Source: Phlebopus portentosus (taxonomy: Eukaryota > Basidiomycota > Agaricomycetes > Boletales > Boletinellaceae). From it: a stretch of DNA of 64,000 nt. Positions 31,918 through 44,797 of the stretch are shown here, piece by piece. Location of the stretch: NCBI GenBank assembly GCA_037892935.1, contig JAYXKI010000003.1, forward strand, positions 1,426,001-1,490,000. Reading direction: 5' to 3'. The notes beneath the pieces are model-generated. The model did not search any database. It had not been told where the DNA came from and worked only from the letters and a program-made list of their open reading frames with translations. Position 1 is the stretch's first letter. Each line of letters opens with the position of its first letter. The position numbers and the translations under genes were made by a program.

Positions 31918-33647
31918 TTAGTACCAGAAACCTGAGAAGTCCCATTCATGCTTCTCCTGACCTTCTCTCAACCATCCGAGCCTGTCCATAGTGAGCCCCG
32001 CTGCTCGGATGAAGAGTGTACCATCGAGAAGCTCCGCATCCTGCAACTCTGTATCCTTCCAGATTCCAGCAGGGCGGTCACCATACACTCGCGCGTACTG
32101 CGCGAGTGCACGCTGTGCCTTCGGAAGATGTTCGTTCGGGTGCAACAACGTACTCTGGAGAAGCGCAAACCATGGGTTTGGAGTCAAAGCATCGGGAGTC
32201 AGCGTTTCCTTTCCTGGAGTTGGAATTGGACCCGGAATATTTAAACTGGGCGATGTCCGCTCATAGAAGCTTGCGATAGGAATTGCAGGACGTCCACGAG
32301 CGACCCATACGGTCAAAGCCGTGACAAGATAGGAACGGAGTAGGAGGGACTGCGCAAGCGGCGTCAGATGCTCAATGAATGACGACAAGAAGAGAGATGA
32401 TGTGACAAGGTGCATCCTATATAAAGGCGCTCAACTTCTGTGAATGATGAAAAAAGAAACTGACTCACGCGAAGAAATCAGCTTTGAAATTCTTCTTTCC
32501 TTCTTGCAATCCAGTGACACCATACAGAAGTGTCGCCAAGAAGGAGAGTTCGTCAATCTTTGACCGCACTTCGGATTCATCGTTTGCATTGACAGTCCAC
32601 TGCTCCGCATACTTCCTGATCAGTTCTCCACGCTTATCGAGCACCTCCATCATGGGAAATGCTCTCCCCTCATCCTCATCTTCATCTTCACCTGCTTCAT
32701 GCATTTTGGGGGGCAGTGCGCTGGCTACTCCGGGACCGAGTTCGGGATCCTTCAGCATCTGAGCAACGATTGAAAAGGAGTGTGTGCCTGAAGGCTTCGA
32801 TGATAGTGTCAAGGCGGAAGCAAGGCGAGACGTGAGCGAGTCCCCCACAAACCATTGCTTTGGCAACAATATATTGAAGTCGGGACCCTTTTGTACACTG
32901 GCCATGGCAAGGCCTATTGGCAGTAGAATGAGTATGGAGTAGGCTCCGAGGCAGTTACATTTGATGCAAACCTTCCACAAGCATACCAGGGGAGTCGAAT
33001 TCAATGCCATATCCGACGTGAATTAGCGGATGTAGAACGCCGGAAAGGAGTCGATTAACCATTTGTGGCTGGCCTTTGTCATCTTTGATGCCATCGACCC
33101 AGTTCGCGTTCGTCGAGAAGACATACTTGTCGAGTATTCCGTCGAGACCGTGTTTCGTGTACTCTCTAGTAAAGAAAGCAACATATGCTCGGAAGTATCT
33201 GACTTGTGATCAGATTTGGTACTAGTTTGTATAAATCCATTTCACTTACCTCTCATCTCCGAAATGCTCCGTCCAGTTCGACTCTGTGATTTCACCAGGG
33301 GGCTCTATAGCATTCCTTTGATAAACCCTATGCGTCTCAAAGGCCGCCTCTAGCACATTCCGTGGAGCGCCCAATGTATATATCGCATACAAGTGATGAG
33401 TCGCATGGCTGCGATGCAAGATATTAAAGACCCATTCACTGATAGGAACAGCTTACTTATGGAAACCTCTGTCATTAAAGAATATGTGGAAACGTTCGTG
33501 ATTCTCTTTGAGTAATTTGATAAGAGCCTTTGCAGATCCAGTAGAGAACCCTGGATGGTACGGAGGCTTGAAGCTCTCGGCCACCGTCGGTGCAGTCGGC
33601 AGTGGGAATAGAGCATCCAGAGTCTCTTTCGGCGTTGGAGTGACCAT
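31918..33647 (-). CDS. Questin-oxidase-like protein
   Basis: Five exons (33647-33457, 33408-33250, 33198-32972, 32913-32469, 32416-31918) give 506 residues. Family signs are MVTPTPKETLDALFPLP, PPYHPGFSTGSAKALIKLLKENHERFHIFFND, NHATHHLYAIYTLGAPRNVLEAAFE, and the helix-rich centre with LLSGVLHPLIHVGYGIEF. Characterised relatives (Aspergillus GedK, AflY) act as Baeyer-Villiger-type or ring-cleaving oxidases in anthraquinone and aflatoxin pathways. Most basidiomycete copies, like this one, stand outside any obvious metabolite cluster. The His pairs (NHATHH, LHPLIHVGYG) are likely active-site residues. The start was placed at 33647 because the open frame further upstream contains no ATG. No signal peptide. 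Divergent from the GH3 gene. Confidence 0.85.
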
Positions 33648-34386
33648 TGCAGAGCAGTGGTGGTAAAGTAAGGCGTCAACAGTATGGGAACGAAGAAGTG
33701 AGTTCACATCTGGGTCATTTATATGAACTCCAAGGGAATGCTGCCACGAGACCAATTGTGATTCAGACGTTATACTATATGGAAGGGCAACAAACAGGGT
33801 GAGAACCGAATCGGAGTATTACATTGTTACAGCGCGCGCGTAAAGAACGGAAATCACACGTGAACGAAAGAATGTGTCGGTATGAAACAACAGAAAGGAA
33901 CGGAATTGCATTGAGCGCCCGAGTACGGCGCGAGTCGACGTCAGAGATCGGCAATAGGTGTCGTGTCGATCCCGACCTTTGGCTTCGTGAGCGTTATGTA
34001 AGCAAACTGAAACTTGGACGACACCAGCCTATCGTTTACAAGCCATTTGTAAGCTGTTGTTCAGTAATAATCACGGAAAGAGTAGAACGTCCACGTGCAT
34101 AGCCGTGTATCACTGTAAGTTAGTGGTTAGTAAAGTTTGAAAGTATCAAGGGTTGCAGTTGCGACGACTAAGATTTTCCTTCTGATCGGATCCCTCTTAA
34201 CCGACGTCCGATTTAGTTCTACACTGGCATCAGGAAAGGTGCTCGCGCATGGTCTCGTGTCTTTCAGCATCACTAATACTGTGTTCTCGGCGCGATGTGA
34301 CTTACTCTTCACCATCATCTACTTACAAAGCCCTGACCTGAAACATAAAGGACGTCTGAAATTGGTTGTTCCTGTCCCTTGCAACA
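33648..34386. promoter_or_regulatory. Divergent upstream region, questin-oxidase-like / GH3 gene
   Basis: These 739 bases separate two divergent start codons. No coding signal is visible and I see no clear regulatory repeat. Confidence 0.45.
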
Positions 34387-36452
34387 ATGATTTCTGAGGA
34401 TATCAAACGTCAGATTGGTCAGGTAGAGTCGATACTCGATGCGAGGTTTGAGCGTCACTGAAGCGCCTTCGAATTATACTTTTAGCATTTTGCCTTCGGC
34501 TTCCAAGGGTATGAACCGAGCGAAAGCATTGTGAAATTGATACGTGACTATCATGTTGGGTGCGTGATCTATCTAGGTGGATTATAAAATGAGAAGCTGA
34601 GAAGCTGCATAGGAGTGTCATAATTTTCAAAAGAAATATACAAAGTTTGATTTTGCGCATATATTCATGCGCATCGTCTCTCACATATTGCAATCAAGGT
34701 TTTCCACAGCTTCACAAGTTGATTCGATGCCTGCAGAAGCTTGCAAAAGATTCCGGACATTCGCAGCCGTTATCAATAGGCATAGATCAGGAGAATGGTC
34801 TCTGTGCAGCATTCAGTTCTACTTCTAGAACGGATGCTGGTACTCAATTGTAAATGCTTTCTTACCCTCATATTTTCAAAGTCATCACTCAGTGATTGCA
34901 GCCCAGGAGCCATGGCGTTGGGTGTCACTGAGAGTCCGGAAGTGGCACAAAAGGTCGCTTTTTCAACTGGGCGCGAGATGCGTCTTGCAGGAATCAATTG
35001 GGCATACAGCCCAGTAGCCGATGTGAATTCTGATCCCCGTAACCCAGTCATAGGTAAACTATTCGTTCTTTAATTGTTGATGTTTTCTTGATGTATTCTT
35101 GACGCGTTCAGGTGTTCGTTCTTACGGCGAAGGTGCTTGTTCCATATCGTTCCTCTCATCTTTCCTAATTAATAGGCCAATTTTTAGACCCTAAATCTGT
35201 GGCATCGTTTGTTCAAGCTGTATCCGATGGTCTTGTCTCAGCAGGCATCGCATCTTGTGCAAAACATTTCCCGGGCCATGGTGACACTCATGTCGATTCG
35301 CATCTAGCATTGCCCGTGATAACGAAGGACTTCGTAAAGCTTGAGGAGACTGAGCTCGTTCCCTTCCGGTTCGCGATCACCAACGGGATACCGAGTATTA
35401 TGACGGGACACATGGCGCTTCCATCTCTCATCACGGCACTAGGTGCAGATCCCGACATAAACATACCTGCGTCTCTTTCGAAGGGCGTAACTAAGACTCT
35501 TCTCCGCGAAAAACTTGGATTTAAGGGTGTGGTCGTGACAGACTGCCTAGAGATGAACGCGATTTCGGAGGGATATGGTATCGGCCCAGGTGCCGTAATG
35601 GCGCTCCGCGCAGGTGCTGATATCGTTATGATCTGCCATCTCATGGAGCGTCAGCTTGCCGCTCTGGAAGCTACTTATGCTTCCATCGAGAAAGGCGAGA
35701 TAGGACTGGACTTTCTTCATACTAGTGGAGAGCGTATACGGTCCATGAAAGATGCTTTTTGTGGGCGATGGGAAGATGTTCTGGAGAAGCCCTTCAGCAT
35801 CGAAGAAATATCGAACCTGAAGAAGGAGAATACGCTTTTCAGCAAACAAGTCTATGCGCTCTCAATCAGATGGCTTTCTAGACCAAAAGGCGACAGAGAA
35901 TTGTACATATCCGCCCATTCGGATGTACTTGTTCTGACACCGCAAGTGGAGAGTATTAACGCTGCAGTCGACGATCCACAAGATCTGATACGAACAGCGA
36001 ACGGCAGTATACGCAATACCGCCGGACCCTCTTACATCGCATTCGCAACAGCTATTGCGCGTCGCGCTCCCTTCTCGACCCATATTGTCTACTCACCTTT
36101 AGACGCTGTCGAAGGCAGTTCACTTTCAGAAACATTAACGAAGTCAATCCTGTCTGCGCACGCCGTTGTATTCACTACGCGCAATGCGCACCAGGCATCA
36201 TGGCAGATGGTCGTGCTTCGACGAGTAGCAGATGCCATTCGTGTTGCATCGCAAGATGAAAGAAATAAGGCAATTAAATTGATTGTGGTCGCGAGCTGCG
36301 CTCCATACGATCATTCACTACTGGCCTCGGACGATAGGACAAAGGACCTTCCCTGCCTGTGCACCTATGAGTTCACGAAGCCAGCTCTAGAAGAGGCAGC
36401 AGCCAAGATTTACGGAGAGGAACTTGCTAGCCAACGCAGGCCATCCAAATGA
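34387..36452 (+). CDS. Glycoside hydrolase family 3, NagZ-like beta-N-acetylglucosaminidase
   Basis: Six exons (34387-34422, 34486-34576, 34699-34849, 34902-35053, 35112-35132, 35188-36452) join to 571 residues. Early part: MISEDIKRQIGQHFAFGFQGYEP, then IGIDQENGL, FSSTSRTDAGTQFPGAMALG and NWAYSPVADVNSDPRNPVIGVRSYGED. The NagZ signature KHFPGHGDTHVDSHLALP carries the catalytic His, and VVVTDCLEMNAIS carries the Asp nucleophile. A C-terminal domain of about 190 residues follows, as in fungal members. It probably trims terminal GlcNAc from cell-wall or peptidoglycan-derived sugars. There is no signal peptide, so it may act inside the cell. The fifth exon is only 21 bases. The second junction (34576/34699) keeps phase but joins YLG to FPQLHKL, shorter than I expect for the family, so a missed small exon is possible. 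Confidence 0.88.
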
Positions 36453-36637
36453 TGGTTTTCACAAAGCCTCTACCATGCAAACAAATCTGCTTGTCTAAAA
36501 AAGTTTGTGCCATCGTTCTGTGACCACGCTGTATATGTGTTTGTGTATTTGTATTGGCAAGAACTTGTGTAGAATCAAATGATCGCGGAGAACAGGTTGT
36601 CGAAGATAAGCTGTTCTTACTGTAATTATTGAATGTA

Positions 36638-37626
36638 TTATTCCTTCCAAGGGTAGTCGAACTTTGGCTGATCCTTTCGTCTCCAGAGCTTCTTCCTGTC
36701 AAACGCAAGGTCAGTGGCAATGTTGTCATCGTGAGGATGTTTTCCGTACTTCTTTTTGGTGGTTACATTCTCCGCGAACACCTCGACACAGTACTTGGTT
36801 TTAAATTCACGTATGAAGCGAGGGTCCCTGGATACGCATTTCAGATCTGTGAAAGAACATATTATTGTTTTTCGCACCAGAGCTCGCTTGCGACACCCAA
36901 GTCCTTGCAGCATCTCATCAAGGCATTACTCTTGCACGCCTCAGTTGCAGTCGCAATCCCTGCAGGGTCGAAGTATTCTTGCTCTCCTCGAGAAACTGCT
37001 ACAAGCCTATTACAGAATTTCATTACAATAGTCTTAAGCAAGAGACCGTCAACTTACCTTCCGAGGCAAACTAGCGCGTATTCTCTGCTGACTATTTTGG
37101 GTCCGACGTTTGTTTCACTCCTCGGAGCAAGGCCCCAGCCCCCAGGTCCAAATGCTTTATTCAGGATCCGTCTGTATTTTATTTCAGGCAGATATATTAG
37201 ACCATCTGTAAATTCATTAATTCACTGAAAGTAAGTAGTACTTGATAGCTCACCAGGCTTGATTTCAATATCCATAGGATTTAACGGAGATTGTAAAATC
37301 TCGGCTGCCTCTTTGGAGAACGGCTGCGCAGAGAGGCCGTAGTAACTCGTCGACCAGTCCCTAGTCGTCTCGGTCTCATAATTGTTCTCTATGCCATTCG
37401 CTAGCTCGCTTGGAGCGCCAGCTGTGGTGAGTTCCTCGCTGACTTCTACTTCGTTTGCAGTGTCGGGAAGCGAGTCGACTATTGACGAGTTTCCTTGACC
37501 TGGCACGACTGTACCGGCATAGCGAAGCTGAATTGGACCATATCGATATTTCAGAGGGACAAGACCAGCTATCTTGGCATGGTTTCGCAACAAAGAAGTG
37601 GATTTTGCGAACAGCCTGGACGCCAT
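36638..37626 (-). CDS. MGM101: MGM101, mitochondrial genome maintenance protein
   Basis: A Rad52-related single-strand DNA binding and annealing protein that keeps and repairs mitochondrial DNA. Exons 37626-37254, 37205-37058, 37006-36878, 36827-36750 and 36695-36638 join to 261 residues. The N terminus [18 protein letters not shown] is a basic mitochondrial presequence; an in-frame ATG four codons upstream (37638) is also possible. The conserved core is clear: [69 protein letters not shown] and a basic end [16 protein letters not shown]. The last intron (36749-36696) is 54 bases, in frame and free of stops, so its retention would insert 18 residues. The retrotransposon starts 108 bases upstream of this start codon. 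Confidence 0.93.
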
Positions 37627-37729
37627 GGCGGACAACATTGAGACAGCCGCTCCAGGGTCCTCGCGGGAAAAAACGAAAACGTGAAAGGCGTAACGTGACG
37701 GGTGACGGAACGCGTCGCTTGCCGCGTCT

Positions 37730-37734
37730 ATTTG
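37730..37734. repeat. Target site duplication, left copy
   Basis: ATTTG directly left of the 5' LTR, repeated at 47761-47765 directly right of the 3' LTR. The 5-base length is usual for Ty3/Gypsy integrases. Confidence 0.93.
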
Positions 37735-38045
37735 TGTGACGAAGTAACCGTCACCATGCTTTCCTCCATAGGGTTCCGCAGCGTAACGCAGACGTTACGC
37801 GCGGAACCATATGACTAAGTATCTTACCAATAGCTTATGTGAGCGCGACCCTATGCATTTAGTTAGCTTTAGTTTTCACGTTTCCCCCATGTGTAGTTTA
37901 GTTTATATAGCTGGTAGATAGCAAATGTAAGAGGGATTCTTCCCTCTCGACTATCACTCTAATACTACGGTTAATCCAGTCAGTAATGGTGTGATCTGAG
38001 TGCCAGAGGAATCTCTCATGTGACCGAATCTTACCATTCGTCACA
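37735..38045 (+). repeat. 5' LTR
   Basis: 311 bases, TGTGAC...GTCACA. It differs from the 3' LTR only at 37987 (T here, C there) and 38018 (A here, G there). Both sites are CpG in the 3' copy. TTTATATAGC near 37903-37912 is a likely TATA box. Confidence 0.96.
37772..37808. repeat. LTR hairpin, 5' copy
   Basis: GGTTCCGC-A-GCGTAACG, loop CAGA, CGTTACGC-GCGGAACC: 16 paired bases with one bulged A. The same hairpin is at 47487-47523 in the 3' LTR. It lies in the first 75 bases of the LTR, upstream of the TATA-like sequence. Confidence 0.9.
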
Positions 38046-38239
38046 TATTTTTGACTGTTCAACCGAACTGCTTCGTATTTGATCGCTATCTTGGTAGTCG
38101 ACATTGTCGAGGAGCCTACAGGTCTGATCAACCTACTGGTACCCGCAATAGTTGACTTATTATCTAGAAAAACACAAAAATAGCTGAGTTTCACTGATTT
38201 TCATTTGTTCTGTGTTGTTTTTGAGTGCTCACTGTATCT

Positions 38240-41200
38240 ATGGATCCACCAAAGAATATTATAACATTGCGCAACAAGGAAGGACGTGTTCAGGAAGTCA
38301 ATAGAGACATACCGATTGTAAAACGTCAATACTGGGGTAGACGGCTGTCTGTGGGGGTTGTTGAAGAACAACTCTCCCCGAATTCGATTCGTACTGAACA
38401 AACGAAGAGAAAAGAGTCAGAAGAAGATACTCTGACTGGTGGGGACGCTCACCGAGATACCGCAGCGGTAGTTCCGCCTGCGAAGGGGCGCATCAGGGAT
38501 GCAGCTCAAATTTTCTGCGAGAGAGTCGAAAGACCTCGCGAAGAACCGCGTGCCAATCCCGCGAATGTTACCAAAGAAGTACAAGGTACTCACCGGATTG
38601 ACGTTGATGATAATCCGTCTATATCCAACTGGAAACCGGTGGGGTACTACCCTTCGACCAGTCCAGCTACTGTAATTACATCAGAACCAGTAAAATCAGA
38701 AAGAAATTTGGGAACACGCACCAGAACTGGGGAACAGACCCCCATGAGTCAGTATAGCACAGTACCAAGTAATGTACTGAGCCATACCACAGCTGATAAC
38801 GAAGGTTTTATCCCAGTAAGCAGGAATAGACGAAATTCTGAAGGTAAACGTACCAGTAAGGAATTATCGACGCAAGAACTCGAATCAGCTGCGCAGAAAG
38901 TGCAACGCATGTTCACTGACATGAGGCTCGAATTTGGACTAGACGAATCCAATAGATTCGTGATTGCACCACGAGGCGAATCAAATATTCCTCTTAAGGA
39001 GGCAGTAAAGAAACTCAATGAAGAGTTGAATAATCCACCTCGGGAAGGGAGCCGCAAGTCCGACAAAGTCGAGGAAGAGAACGAAGATGATCAGTTCTCG
39101 GTTTTCTCGACTCAGACCGACTCGAAAAGTAAGGCCGAGCGTAAAGCGGACAGGAGGGCCCAGAAAGAAGAGAAGCGGTTTCAACGTCGTGCAGAGGAGA
39201 TACGAGAGTGGGCTTCCGCTAGCGCAGTAGGGTTGCCCATCTCCAGCGGATCTCTTTGAGTATCAGGATATGACCAGGAATCTATGAGTCAGGACACGAA
39301 GACACCAGCAAAATTTAAGGGTAAATTACCAGACCCTGATAATTACGGAAACGTGGGACTGGCCTTCACGTCTATCTCCGATATAGATCAGCAGATGGAG
39401 TACCTTCAGGCAATCAAGTTCAGACGTATGCAAGAACAAGAAGAGGAGAGAATGCGTGCCAAAGAGGCACGCACGCAGACCTTTCGCTCAGGATACGCCG
39501 GACCGTCTACCTGGGATGCCTCATCTCCTGACCAGCTGATTGAAAAGGAAAAGAAAGAAAAACAGAGAACTCATCGTCGGTACAAGTCCAAATCCAGATC
39601 GCCTAGTAAGGAGCACAATAGGGAATTCGACCGAAAGAAGGAGAAGAACATCAAGCGAGATCCAAGTGAACACGGGGACAGACACAAGTATAGCACGCGT
39701 CAATTCCACAGAGGACCCCCAGGAAGTCCGGATCACAGTTCCGATGAGAGCTCGGATGACAAGAGACGAGGCAAGGCACCCAAAGACTCGGACACAGGCA
39801 ACGAAAGCAAACTATCAGATGAATTATCTGATAGTGAGCTTGATGGACCCAGACAGTCGGTGCGAAAAATAGCCATTCTTGCTGGAAGACACAAGTCCCG
39901 AGTACAAGAGACCAAGAAAGCCAAGAATAGGGAAAAGCGAGACAAAAGACATGAGAGAGAGAAGAAAGAACGACATACAGGTCGTTTCGCGTCAATCAAG
40001 CCTTCTGAGAATTTAGGTCATCAAAGTTTTCTCAAACAAGCAATTCGTCGATCGTCTCGTAAACCTACCAGCCCATCTTCAAGTAATCCAAGTAGTTCGT
40101 CTAGCTCTTCATCAGATGATTCTGATTATTCGAGTGATGATACGTTAATGGAACCCTCAAGTATTAATTCGAGTGATTCGGAACATACCAAATCCAAGAA
40201 GAAACGAGCTAAACGTAGATGGAAGAAGAACATGTTACTCCTCAAAATTCAATCTCAAGGAGTAAAAGCGATTCCACCTACCCCGTACGATGGAGAAGCC
40301 AACTTGACCAAATTTAATAAGTTTGTGGTCGAAACAAACTTGTATATGCGCCAAACAGGGTTAGAAAGACTTCCAAGACAACAAGTAGGCGTCTTACCTA
40401 GTTTCTTGAAAGGTAAAGCAATGGAGTTTTATCACCAGAAAGTAGGTATTGAAGACCAAAAATGGACTTTGTCGAAGTTCTACACCGAGTTAATGAATTA
40501 CTGCTTTCCAACAAATTATTCTGAGGACTTACGAAGACAATTCCAGCGTATGAGACAAGGACGCAAAGATATACAAAAGTATTTGTATGAAATGGAAGTC
40601 ATGGCCGAAAACCTGGGAGATATTTCAACTAGGGAATTGATTCGCAGAGTATGGGAAGGCTTACATCCCGAATATCAAAGACAATTGCGTCTAGATAACT
40701 TGAGTCCCGATACTGTGTCTTACGAAGATCTGCATGATTGACTGGACAGCATAGAACGAGCTAACGAAGCAATTGGTGTAAAATGGCACGAGGGAATTTA
40801 TACCAAAAATTATAGTCAGCAAAATTTACATTCTGAACGTCCAGAAGAACGTAAACACTCCCCAAATGTCAAAGGCAAGCAGCCATGGAAGAACAGACGT
40901 CGATTTGAGGAAAGCGAACGATCACGTGCAAAACCGTCTCATCGGAATGTTAGTGCTAACAGCACAAACATTCGCCCTAATAATGCAAAGAATAAGGACA
41001 GAGACGAGAGAAATAAGAAGAAAGGCGCACCTAAGAAAGATAGACGTCCAAAGACCGAGAATCCATATGTAAAGAAATGGAGTAAGGAGAAACTGGATGA
41101 AATGCGAGCTAAAAATCAATGTTTCATATGCGAGCAAGTTGGACACATAGCGAAAGATTGCCCAACTAAGAGTACTGTCAAAATGGAAACGACGCTACCT

Positions 41201-44200
41201 AGCACCTCCAACGCAGTAACTGTCAATTACGCAGCGTTGGACAAGCTTCGTTCGATGAATCGAGATGAACAGTACCTAGACCTGGAAGTGGTTACACAAG
41301 GAGCTTTATCATCAGCTGGACAACATACAATCAATGCCTCAATGATATATGTTGACGAGACTGAATACGACGAACCTGATGATGAGTTGGAGAGCGATCT
41401 GATGAGTTATGAACTCATACGAGACATGTTCCGCTTGTCTCGAACGGATCTACTAAACACCAACCATTTTGTAACCTATCAGTCAAATGCATCAGAACGC
41501 GAATTGAATGTCAAACCATTGAAACATCACACAGGGAAATTCACCAAACCAAGAATGATACGTTGCAATGGAAAGAAACCATGGGAATATAAGGATGCGT
41601 TCAGTTATGGTGCGATTGAATGCTTGAAAAATGGGATACCTTACCCATTTGACTGAAAATGCGTCAAGAAATGGAAACACCAGTATGGCATTTCGAAACG
41701 GTTCCAGGTTACCAGAGTAAATGATGAATATTTCTGTGTCGAAGATTGGTGGGACAGAGATGAATTCATGTTACCAGTCGAATTGGCGTACATGCCTGAA
41801 TTCGACATAAGAACATGGTATGCTTTAGGAAGAGAAGCAAGATACTCACCAGATGTTGTGAATGCGAATGGGGTAAGGGAAGAAATCGAAGATATCTTCA
41901 ACCCTAGACTGTTCGATCACCTAGACGAACCTGGAATTGAGCAATATTTCGAACCACGACTATTCGATTTGGACGTACCATGGAATAATCAACAAGTTAT
42001 AAACTTGTTGCAAGGTTACTCAGAGCAGGAATGTGAATTCTTAGTGTATTGTGCACTAGCTTACCTAGTACATGGCATATTGGAGCGAGCAAACGAAAAT
42101 ACTGTGACAAAGATTAAGTATGAATCTATTGTCAGGAGCTACTCCGTGAACGCTGTACAGACTAAGAAAAACGTACATTCTGTACCTATGCTCGAACGAA
42201 CATCTGCTTACGCAAAAGACTTCAAGAGAAGTATCCCGAGTCTCATAGTCGTGATTGTACATCTTGAGGGACAGCCTGCAAGAGCTTTGGTCGACTCAGG
42301 ATCACTTGCAGACTTTGTATCATCGAAATTTGCTGATCAGATTGGTCTAAGACGAATTCCACTAGCAAAACCGTTAGCAGTGCAATTGGCAGCCCAAGGA
42401 TCGAGAACGAAAGTGAATTACTGTGCCTTGGCAGAACTCAAGTTTGGGAGTGTGAAATGTAAGAGACATTTCGACATAATGAATTTGGACAATTATGATA
42501 TCATCCTAGGGACACCATTTTTGTACCAACACAAAGTTTCGATTGGTTTCAACCAACCAAGAATCTGGATCGAAAGCTCAGATCCATTACCATTGGAAGG
42601 TGAACAAATCACAAACCTTTCTTCGATGGTAATTGACACTTACGAACGCGAACTTGAGAAATGCCGGCTGGAAATTAAGGAATACGCACGAGATCTATTC
42701 AAAGATGCTTCGCAAACTTCCTTACCACCACTTCGAGCAATAAATCATTCTATTCCATTGATAGACGAGACTAAGAAATATAAATTTCGTCGTTCGACAT
42801 GTCCAGATCCCTTGAGAGAACAATGGAAAGAAAAACGTAAGGACTACATTCAAAGTGGAAGATGGAAAGTAGTTACCGGTTCAAACGCAATGCCAATGTT
42901 ATTGCTGCAAAAACCTCGTAAGAATAAAGACGAACCGATTCGATTGAGAACGGTTGTAGACTTACGAGATCGGAACGCGAATACTCGAAAATTATCTTCA
43001 CCATTGCCCGACATTGAATCTGTACTTCGCAGAGTCGCATCCAAGAAATACAGATCATTAATAGATGGAAAAGATGCTTACGAGCAAATTCGAGTTGTCC
43101 CAGAACATGTATCGAGAACTATATTCAATACACCTGACGGCACAATGGTTAGTCAAGTAATGCAATTGGGAGATTGTAATAGTGGAGCGACGTACCAAGC
43201 TCTAATGAATCATATCTTTCAACCATACCTGGGAGATTGGATGGATATCTATCTTGATGACCTGGTGATATATTCTGATACGGTCGAAGATCACATTCGA
43301 CATCTGAAAATTGTTATCGACATTTTGCGCAAAGAACAGTTTTACCTTAGTGAACACAAAATGCAACTGTTCCAATCAGAATTACGCATATTAGGACATA
43401 TAGTCGACGATAATGGTATCAGAATGGACCCACATAAAATAGATTCGATTCAGAAATGGAAGGTACCGAGCAGCAAAGATTCATTGAAACGATTCTTAGG
43501 AGCAGTAGGATATTTAGCACCGAACATTCCACAACTAAGAATACCAATGGGAGTACTTACCAATATTTCGGGTGAAACTGCTCGATTTCGATGGTCATTT
43601 ACTGAACAACGAGCGTTTGACCAAATTGTAAAACTGGTACATGATTTTCAGAATCATCACCGCGTAGTTTTGCAGTATGGAAAGAACGCACCTCCAATCA
43701 ATGTAACTACAGACGCGTCTCACACTGGAATTGGAGGAATAATCAGCCAAGGAGAAGACTGGCAAAATGCAAAGGTCGCTGCATTTTATTCCGCTAAGTT
43801 GAATTCTGCACAGCAGAACTATCCTGTACATGACAAGGAATTGTTAGCAGGAGTCGAGACTATGCTCAGACACAAAAACTTACTTCAAGGAGCACATTTC
43901 TGATGGTTTACAGATCATAAACCACTGCAACACTTATTCGAACAGCCGAATCTAAGTGGCAGACAAGCTAGATGGATAGAGAAATTGTCGGATTTCGACT
44001 TCGAAGTAATCTATGTTGCAGGAACTGAAAATATCTTAGCAGATGCATTATCACGCATATATGCAGAAGACTTACCTGGTACAGTTCAAACTAGACCAGA
44101 ATACACAAACCAGATCGATGAGGACGACATACCAATATTAAGTCGCTTGGAAAACAAAGGTGCAAGCCCAATACTAGTCAATCCAACGCATATACTTCAT

Positions 44201-44797
44201 ATGTATTCTATTCCAATCCATGAGAACATGGATCGACTTTCAAACATAGCTATGAACGTACCTAAACGACTCCGAATTACCTTCAAAAGAGGAGAACAGC
44301 AAGATAATTCGTCTAATATTCAGGAGGGCGGAATGCAAAGACCACAAATTAAAAAAGTGACTTTGAGAATCCGAAACCGCGACACACCTAGCAACAACGG
44401 TCTCGATGATCGACAAAACGATCTGTGTGAGAAAGACGTGACTCAGCAAAAAGATCGACTCACTGATCTATCCTCTGAGCCAATCACTGGAAATAGCAAG
44501 ACGATCCAAGATCGTCCTCATGCGCCAATCCCATCTGAACCTTCGCAAGTCGCGACTTCCGAATCAACGCATACAGGCAAGGAAATGGACACCATTGATC
44601 CACAATTTCCTACAATACAGTCAGATACTCAAAATTTACAACAATCAATAGAACCAACGCTCACCGATGTGATTGCACAAGCACAACCGCAAATCCAGTT
44701 TCCTAACTGTTTGAAAAATCGATTTCATGAAGATCAGTTTTTCAAACTGATCATGGAGAATCCTGCCCACTACAAAATTTTCACGTCGAAAATGGAT
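38240..44797 (+). pseudogene. Retrotransposon gag-pol, first part (Gag, protease, RT, RNase H), with TGA stops
   Basis: One continuous frame from the ATG at 38240 (MDPPKNIITLRNKEGR), interrupted only by TGA at 39257-39259, 40739-40741, 41654-41656 and 43901-43903. Order: a charged N-terminal region with Arg/Ser/Lys-rich segments; the Gag capsid-like block near 40260-40740 (PTPYDGEANLTKFNKFV..., LRRQFQRMRQG); a CCHC zinc knuckle CFICEQVGHIAKDC near 41119; the retropepsin DSG site (ALVDSGSLADFV) near 42290; RT with FNTPDGTM, GDCNSGATYQ and YLDDLVIYSD near 43252; RNase H with TTDASHTGIGG, HDKEL and FTDHKPL. After the tether KLSDFDFEVIYVAGTENILADALSR the frame ends at the break near 44797. Gag and Pol share one frame, as in several fungal chromoviruses. 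Each TGA stands where a CGA (Arg) codon would restore the reading. Confidence 0.9.

Noticed and set aside
38092..38106. TGGTAGTCGAC as a tRNA primer binding site
   Set aside because: It is 46 bases from the LTR end; usual sites start within a few bases. Self-priming pairing with the LTR was also looked for, but only six bases match.
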